NCBI GenBank assembly: GCA_050943215.1
Contig: JBMNOU010000060.1
Span: 1-10,250, forward strand
Reading direction: 5' to 3'
Length of the DNA stretch: 10,250 nt
Origin: JBMNOU01 sp050943215
GTDB lineage: Bacteria; Bacillota; Clostridia; Christensenellales; SZUA-584
Positions 6,261-10,250 of this stretch are shown piece by piece. The notes beneath the pieces were generated by a model that searched no databases, had not been told where the DNA came from, and saw only the letters and a program-made list of their open reading frames with translations. Position 1 is the stretch's first letter. The number at the start of each line of letters is the position of its first letter. The translations under genes and the position numbers were made by a program.

Positions 6261-6265
6261 ACGGC

Positions 6266-8185
6266 GTGACGGCATTGTCGCTGAAAAACATAAGCAAGAG
6301 CTTTGGGGCAAGCGATATACTCAAAGACTTATCATTAACGGTTACGGATGAAATGCGTGTGGGGCTTGTGGGGCCAAACGGCGCCGGCAAAACAACGCTG
6401 CTGCGCATCATCTGCGGAGAGATCGTCAGCGATAACGGGACGGTGGGTTTGGGTCCGGGGGTTACGGTAGGGTACCTGCCTCAGGAAACCGGCGCCGGCA
6501 CTGAGATGTCGGTATTTGAGACGATGCTTTCCGTTTTTGAAGAGGCGTTCGCGCTGGAAGAACGTATGCGTAACCTCGAGCACAATATGGAAACGGCTGC
6601 CGGTGACCCGGCCGAATGGCGGCGTATCTCCAAAGAATATGAAAGCGTGACCAAAGCGTTTGAGGAAGCGGGCGGTTATGGGTATAAAAGCGCGATCAAA
6701 GGCGTCTTGACAGGACTCAGGCTTACCGCGGATGTATACGACAGGCCGGTATCGACATTGTCCGGCGGACAGCGCTCGCGGCTGAATCTTGCAAAGCTGT
6801 TGCTTCAAAAGCCGTCTTTGCTGCTGCTTGACGAGCCGACGAACCACCTTGACACTGATGCTGCGGCATGGCTAGAAGCTTACCTTAAAAACTGGCAGGG
6901 CGCAATCGTCATTGTCTCTCATGATAGATGGTTTTTAGACGAGCTGTGCACGCATATCGGAGAGTTCTTTGAGGGCAGTATCGATATGTATACGGGCAAT
7001 TATTCGGCATTTATCGCGCAGAGGAACGAAAAGCGTGCATTGATGCAAAAAGCTTATGCTAATAATCAAAAAGAAATAGAACGGCAGAAGAAGGTTGTTG
7101 AGCAGTATTATGCGTGGGGACGCTCTGGCGGCGGCAAAAATTTTATCAAGGCAAAGGCAAGGGAGAAGCAGCTTGAAAAAATGGAGCGCATACAGAAAGC
7201 TCCGAATGGGAGGCAAAAGATGCGTTTAAAGCTCGGCACGACGACCCGCGGCGGTAACGATGTGCTAAGGGCAAGAGATCTTTCGATGGCGTTTGGCGAA
7301 CATACGCTGTTTTTGGGCGTTAATATTGATATGTACAAGGGCGAGAGGGCGGCGCTTGTAGGCCCGAACGGCGTTGGAAAGACTACGTTGCTTAGAATCA
7401 TCGCGTCAAAGCTATTCCCAACCGAGGGAGAAGTGACGTTGGGCGTTGGCATTGAGGTAAGCTATTACGACCAGCTTCAGGAAACGCTCGATCAGCAAAA
7501 TACCGTGCTTGGCGAGCTGCGCGACGCTTATCCCAAAATGCCAGACGGCGAGCTGCGAAGTGTACTTTCGGCTTTTCTATTTTACGGTGACGATGTATTT
7601 AAAAAGATATCGGCGCTATCGGGCGGGGAGAAGGGCCGGTTGTCGCTTTTGAAGCTGATGATGGCGTGTGGCAATTTGCTGCTGCTTGACGAGCCTACGA
7701 ACCATCTTGATATGGATAGCCGCGAAGTGCTCGAAGACGCGCTCGTGCGGTTTGAAGGAACCGTATTGTTCGTCAGCCACGACCGGTATTTTATCAACAA
7801 GGTGGCAAACCGGGTGTTTCATATGCAGGATAATAAGGTCGTGCAGTATGACGGGAACTGGTCGGATTATATCACCCATATTAACAGCGAGCAGCAACAG
7901 GCACCGGATAAGGATACGGGGATTACAAAGACCGCCGCCGCGAAGCAGAAGCGCGCGCAAGCGGATAGGGATAGGCAGGCGCGTAAGGTCAAGAAGCGCG
8001 TTGCGCAGATCGAGCAGCAGATCACGCGGCTGGAACAGAAGCTAGCCGGGATTGAAGAGAAGCTAGCCGATCCGTCGGGCCTTGGCGAAGGGCAGATATT
8101 AGAGCTCTCTCAGCAACACGCGGACGTTAAGCTGCAGATAGAAGAAGCGATGCGGCAATGGGAGCAGGCATATGAGACGGCATGA
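6266..8185 (+). CDS. ABC-F family ATPase (YdiF-like, ribosome-associated)
   Basis: ABC-F proteins are soluble tandem ATPases that bind the ribosomal E site and help stalled or drug-bound ribosomes; they do not transport. The 639-residue product has two ABC domains. The first has Walker A GPNGAGKT (36-43), signature LSGGQ (165-169) and Walker B with Asp189-Glu190. The second has GPNGVGKT (366-373), LSGGE (451-455) and Asp475-Glu476. Both end in DEPTNHLD. Between them lies the charged linker (about 250-325) that in this family reaches toward the P-site tRNA, and from about residue 545 there is a basic, Lys/Gln-rich coiled-coil tail. Length and tail resemble Bacillus YdiF. Nothing shows whether it is housekeeping or gives antibiotic protection. 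GTG 6266 is chosen on its ribosome site and on homology starting there. A structured leader precedes it. Confidence 0.92.
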   Translation: MTALSLKNISKSFGASDILKDLSLTVTDEMRVGLVGPNGAGKTTLLRIICGEIVSDNGTVGLGPGVTVGYLPQETGAGTEMSVFETMLSVFEEAFALEERMRNLEHNMETAAGDPAEWRRISKEYESVTKAFEEAGGYGYKSAIKGVLTGLRLTADVYDRPVSTLSGGQRSRLNLAKLLLQKPSLLLLDEPTNHLDTDAAAWLEAYLKNWQGAIVIVSHDRWFLDELCTHIGEFFEGSIDMYTGNYSAFIAQRNEKRALMQKAYANNQKEIERQKKVVEQYYAWGRSGGGKNFIKAKAREKQLEKMERIQKAPNGRQKMRLKLGTTTRGGNDVLRARDLSMAFGEHTLFLGVNIDMYKGERAALVGPNGVGKTTLLRIIASKLFPTEGEVTLGVGIEVSYYDQLQETLDQQNTVLGELRDAYPKMPDGELRSVLSAFLFYGDDVFKKISALSGGEKGRLSLLKLMMACGNLLLLDEPTNHLDMDSREVLEDALVRFEGTVLFVSHDRYFINKVANRVFHMQDNKVVQYDGNWSDYITHINSEQQQAPDKDTGITKTAAAKQKRAQADRDRQARKVKKRVAQIEQQITRLEQKLAGIEEKLADPSGLGEGQILELSQQHADVKLQIEEAMRQWEQAYETA

Positions 8186-8223
8186 GGGCTGGTTTCCTCA
8201 ATTGGTTTACGGTGACATAAAAC

Positions 8224-8250
8224 AAAAAATGCCAAGAAGGCATTTTTTTT
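8224..8250. terminator. Bidirectional intrinsic terminator between the ABC-F gene and glyS
   Basis: AAAAAATGCC (8224-8233) pairs with GGCATTTTTT (8239-8248) around the loop AAGAA. A run of eight T follows the GC part on the plus strand and six T on the minus strand. It ends the ABC-F gene 38 bp after its stop and can also stop glyS transcripts coming from the right. Confidence 0.85.
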
Positions 8251-8252
8251 GG

Positions 8253-8276
8253 CACCAAAGGGGCATCCCTTTGGTG
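8253..8276. repeat. Perfect inverted repeat next to the terminator
   Basis: CACCAAAGGG (8253-8262) pairs with CCCTTTGGTG (8267-8276) around a GCAT loop, a ten-base-pair perfect stem without a T tract of its own. In glyS transcripts it lies upstream of the terminator hairpin and could protect the 3' end or assist termination. A weaker TATGG/CCATA repeat lies at 8280-8300. Confidence 0.6.
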
Positions 8277-8322
8277 GGATATGGGGGCAGGGCCGCCATA
8301 AAACCAGTTACATTACTATCGT

Positions 8323-9711
8323 TTAAAACTTAAGCTTCTCCGCAATATATGCTCCGACGCTTGCAATGGCTATTCGTACCTGCTGCATAGTGTCGCGGTC
8401 GCGGATGGTGACAGCGCAGTCTTCGAGCGTCTCAAAATCGACTGTGACGCAAAGCGGCGTGCCGATCTCGTCCTGCCGGCGGTAGCGCTTGCCGATACTG
8501 CCTGTTACGTCAAAATCGACCATGTGATCTTTCAGCAGCATGCTATAGATCTCTGCAGCTTTGTCGTTAAGCTTCTTTTGCAATGGCAGCACGGCCGCCT
8601 TGAAGGGCGCGAGCACCGGAGAGAGCCTCAGTACCGTGCGCGTTTCGTTTTCTAGCTTTTCTTCGTTGTATGCATCGCATAAAAACGCAAGTACCGCCCT
8701 GTCTGCGCCAAGGGATGGCTCGATACAGTAGGGCAGATACTTTTCGTCGGTGACCGGGTCGATATACTCAAGATTCACGCCCGATTGCGCCATATGCTGC
8801 TTAAGATCGAAATCCGTCCGATCGGCAACGCCCCAAAGCTCGCCCCAGCCAAACGGGAACAGATACTCAATGTCTGTTGTTGCATTCGAATAATGCGACA
8901 GCTCCTCGGGGGAATGGTCGCGAAGCTTAATATTTTCCGGCGTCATGCCAAGAGACAATAGCCATTGATAGCAAAAATCCTTCCAATATTTGAACCACTG
9001 CATTTCTTCGCTGGGCGCACAGAAAAACTCGAGCTCCATCTGTTCGAACTCCCGAGTACGGAAGATGAAGTTGCCCGGAGTGATCTCGTTGCGGAACGAT
9101 TTTCCGATCTGGCCGATGCCGAACGGTATACGCTTCCTTGTGGTACGCTGGACGTTTTTGAAGTTTACGAATATTCCCTGAGCCGTCTCGGGACGGAGGA
9201 ATATCTCGCTTGAAGAATCTTCGGTAACACCCTGGAATGTCTTGTACATCAGATTGAACTTACGGATACCCGTAAAATTCTTTTTTCCGCATATGGGACA
9301 ATTGATTTCTTTCTCGGCGATGAACTGCTCCATATCGCTTTGCTGCATTGCCGCTGTGTTTATATCTAAGCTCTTTTTTGAGGCGTAGTCTTCTATCAGA
9401 TGGTCTGCACGAAAACGCGCCTTGCATTCTTTGCAGTCCATTAGAGGATCCGAAAACCCACTTAAATGGCCGGATGCGGCCCAGACTTTGGGGTTCATCA
9501 GTATCGCGGCGTCAAGCCCTACATTGTACGGGCATTCCTTAATGAACTTTTTCCACCACGCCTGTTTCAAATTGTTTTTAAACTCGATGCCTAAGGGGCC
9601 ATAATCCCATGTGTTCGCGAGTCCGCCGTAAATATCCGATCCGGGAAATATGTATCCTCTGTTTTTGCAAAGCGCCACTATGCGCTCCATTGTTTGTTTA
9701 TCCTTTTTCAT
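8323..9711 (-). CDS. glyS: Glycyl-tRNA synthetase, single-chain (homodimeric) type
   Basis: The enzyme charges tRNA-Gly with glycine using ATP. The 462-residue product is the eukaryote-like alpha2 class II form (also named glyQS), not the alpha2beta2 bacterial form. Visible parts are YGGLANTWDYGPLG near the N-terminus; VWAASGHLSGFSDP (motif 1 region); two CXXC pairs (Cys93/Cys96 and Cys138/Cys141) that probably bind zinc in an insertion; motif 2 FRNEITPGNFIFRTREFEQ from Phe206; motif 3 EPSLGADRA with Arg338; and a C-terminal anticodon-binding domain from about residue 365. Length is normal. The ATG at 9711 has GGAGG (9721-9717) five bases before it. A T-box leader upstream shows control by tRNA-Gly charging. 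Confidence 0.96.
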   Translation of the reverse strand: MKKDKQTMERIVALCKNRGYIFPGSDIYGGLANTWDYGPLGIEFKNNLKQAWWKKFIKECPYNVGLDAAILMNPKVWAASGHLSGFSDPLMDCKECKARFRADHLIEDYASKKSLDINTAAMQQSDMEQFIAEKEINCPICGKKNFTGIRKFNLMYKTFQGVTEDSSSEIFLRPETAQGIFVNFKNVQRTTRKRIPFGIGQIGKSFRNEITPGNFIFRTREFEQMELEFFCAPSEEMQWFKYWKDFCYQWLLSLGMTPENIKLRDHSPEELSHYSNATTDIEYLFPFGWGELWGVADRTDFDLKQHMAQSGVNLEYIDPVTDEKYLPYCIEPSLGADRAVLAFLCDAYNEEKLENETRTVLRLSPVLAPFKAAVLPLQKKLNDKAAEIYSMLLKDHMVDFDVTGSIGKRYRRQDEIGTPLCVTVDFETLEDCAVTIRDRDTMQQVRIAIASVGAYIAEKLKF

Positions 9712-9729
9712 GTCTCCCTCCGCTCATAT

Positions 9730-9771
9730 AAAAAATAAGCCATTTTGTCCGTATAAAGGGACGAAAATGGC
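9730..9771 (-). terminator. T-box-controlled terminator of the glyS leader
   Basis: On the minus strand GCCATTTT and GTCC (9771 to 9759) pair with GGAC and AAAATGGC (9750 to 9739), with one unpaired base in the stem, followed by TTATTTTTT. The upper part shares bases with the CCCTT antiterminator partner, so the two structures exclude each other. Confidence 0.85.
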
Positions 9772-9940
9772 ATGTTTCCGCGGTTCCACCCTTAGTTGGC
9801 ATTAAAAATGCCCTCTTTTTCAGAAATCCCGGTTTTTTGAAAGCGCCCATGCTTTTTATACCGCGCAGACTCTCACCGTCTCTGCGTCGCTTATGCCGGT
9901 ACTGATTAAAAAACATGCTCTCCGCCGGGGCATATGTATT
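9730..9940 (-). ncRNA. T-box riboswitch leader of glyS (glycine)
   Basis: The minus strand carries a full T-box sequence AGGGTGGAACCGCG (9792 to 9779). Upstream is a Stem I region whose distal arm has TACCG/CGGTA and CGCAGA/TCTGCG stems, an AAGCGAC segment and a GACGGTGAGAG loop, closely parallel to the distal part of the Bacillus glyQS leader as I remember it. GGCATT/AATGCC (9812 to 9798) forms a small hairpin before the T-box. AAGGG of the T-box can pair with CCCTT (9760 to 9756) as the antiterminator, which competes with the terminator downstream. A GGC glycine codon at 9847 to 9845 is the candidate specifier. Uncharged tRNA-Gly would favour the antiterminator and turn glyS on. Confidence 0.92.
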
Positions 9941-9946
9941 TTTTAT

Positions 9947-9975
9947 ACTATATCAAAAGCAGGTACCGTGTGCAA
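9947..9975 (-). promoter_or_regulatory. glyS promoter
   Basis: On the minus strand TATAGT (9952 to 9947) is a 5-of-6 match for the -10, and TTGCAC (9975 to 9970), spaced 17 bp away, gives a partial -35. The predicted start near 9940 fits the 5' edge of the T-box structure. Confidence 0.55.
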
Positions 9976-10212
9976 GTCTTAAGATTTTAAACTATATTTT
10001 TCCTTGTCTATGATTAGCCTATTCTGATGATGGAGTTCGTCAGCATCCATAAACTTGGGAAAGACTACTAAAGCGGGCGGATACATTAAGCGTACTTATT
10101 TGTTTAAATATTGTAAATTAGATGATATATGATAAAATATACAAAAAAACGGATTAAAATATATTTAGTTTATAACAATTTGTTTATATATTTGGGAATA
10201 TGGGGGAAATGC
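9976..10212. other. AT-rich intergenic stretch with no convincing gene
   Basis: Between the divergent glyS promoter and the gene at 10213 the DNA is AT-rich, most strongly from 10081 on. A plus-strand promoter pair TTGTAA (10111-10116) and TAAAAT (10133-10138), spaced 16 bp, could serve the right-hand gene but is weak. A 35-codon minus-strand frame (10086 to 9979) has no good ribosome site. I see no repeat, terminator or known RNA motif here. Confidence 0.4.
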
Positions 10213-10250
10213 ATGAAGGTAAGAAGCAAAATTGTCATCATATTGGTTCC
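10213..10250 (+). CDS. Start of an unknown gene with a hydrophobic N-terminus (partial)
   Basis: ATG at 10213 is preceded by GGGGGA (10202-10207) at a spacing of five bases and opens MKVRSKIVIILV, then runs off the window. Two to three positive residues followed by a hydrophobic run are the mark of a signal anchor or first membrane helix, as in many sensor kinases, chemoreceptors and exported proteins. With only 12 codons no family can be assigned. Another ATG at 10209 in a different frame gives a less likely, histidine-rich start. Confidence 0.55.
   Translation, partial: MKVRSKIVIILV

Noticed and set aside
6194..6265. In-frame extension of the ABC-F protein from the ATG at 6194
   Set aside because: The ATG is inside a hairpin without a ribosome site, and the extra hydrophobic residues are not expected in a soluble ABC-F protein.
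9698..9916. 72-codon minus-strand frame upstream of glyS
   Set aside because: It coincides with the T-box RNA, whose conserved structure explains the sequence, and it overlaps the glyS start.
1..10250. Mobile elements, CRISPR arrays, tRNA or rRNA genes, attachment sites
   Set aside because: I looked for repeated spacers, transposase motifs, terminal repeats, tRNA-like folds and rRNA sequence and saw none.

Overview
The window looks like a chromosomal segment of a strictly or facultatively anaerobic Gram-positive (Bacillota, probably Clostridia-type). Supporting signs are an oxygen-sensitive class III ribonucleotide reductase with its activase, a T-box riboswitch in front of a single-chain glycyl-tRNA synthetase, strong AGGAGG-like ribosome sites, several TTG/GTG starts and compact intrinsic terminators. 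The species cannot be named from the sequence. There is no sign of a phage, insertion sequence, CRISPR array or other mobile element; this is mostly housekeeping DNA whose interest lies in its regulatory RNA and operator sites.

Layout, left to right. (1) 1-287: the C-terminal end of a TatD-linked radical SAM protein. (2) 288-506: the control region of nrdDG, with a consensus promoter (TTGACA, 17 bp, TATAAT), a NrdR box lying in its spacer and a second, weaker NrdR box 32 bp downstream centre to centre. (3) 507-3264: nrdD and nrdG, the anaerobic ribonucleoside-triphosphate reductase and its radical SAM activase. (4) 3251-3625, minus strand: an uncharacterised small lipoprotein with two membrane helices, whose 3' end overlaps nrdG by 14 bp. 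(5) 3626-3938: a divergent intergenic region with back-to-back promoter elements and an isolated strong terminator hairpin. (6) 3939-6142: three tightly packed genes for a class I SAM methyltransferase (RlmI/K-like), a RluA-type pseudouridine synthase (TTG start overlapping the previous stop) and a HAD phosphatase or phosphomutase (TTG start). (7) 6143-8185: a structured leader and a 639-residue ABC-F protein (GTG start). (8) 8186-8322: a bidirectional terminator region shared with glyS. (9) 8323-9940, minus strand: glyS preceded by a complete T-box leader. (10) 9953-10250: an AT-rich intergenic stretch and the first 12 codons of a plus-strand gene with a hydrophobic N-terminus.

Themes. nrdDG supplies deoxynucleotides without oxygen and appears to be under NrdR repression. 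The rest largely concerns the translation machinery: RNA methylation, pseudouridylation, a ribosome-associated ABC-F ATPase and tRNA-Gly charging. I found no clearly new biological system. The observations most worth following are the possible attenuator before the ABC-F gene, the candidate small transcript at about 3670-3817, and the terminator-free convergence of nrdG with the lipoprotein gene.
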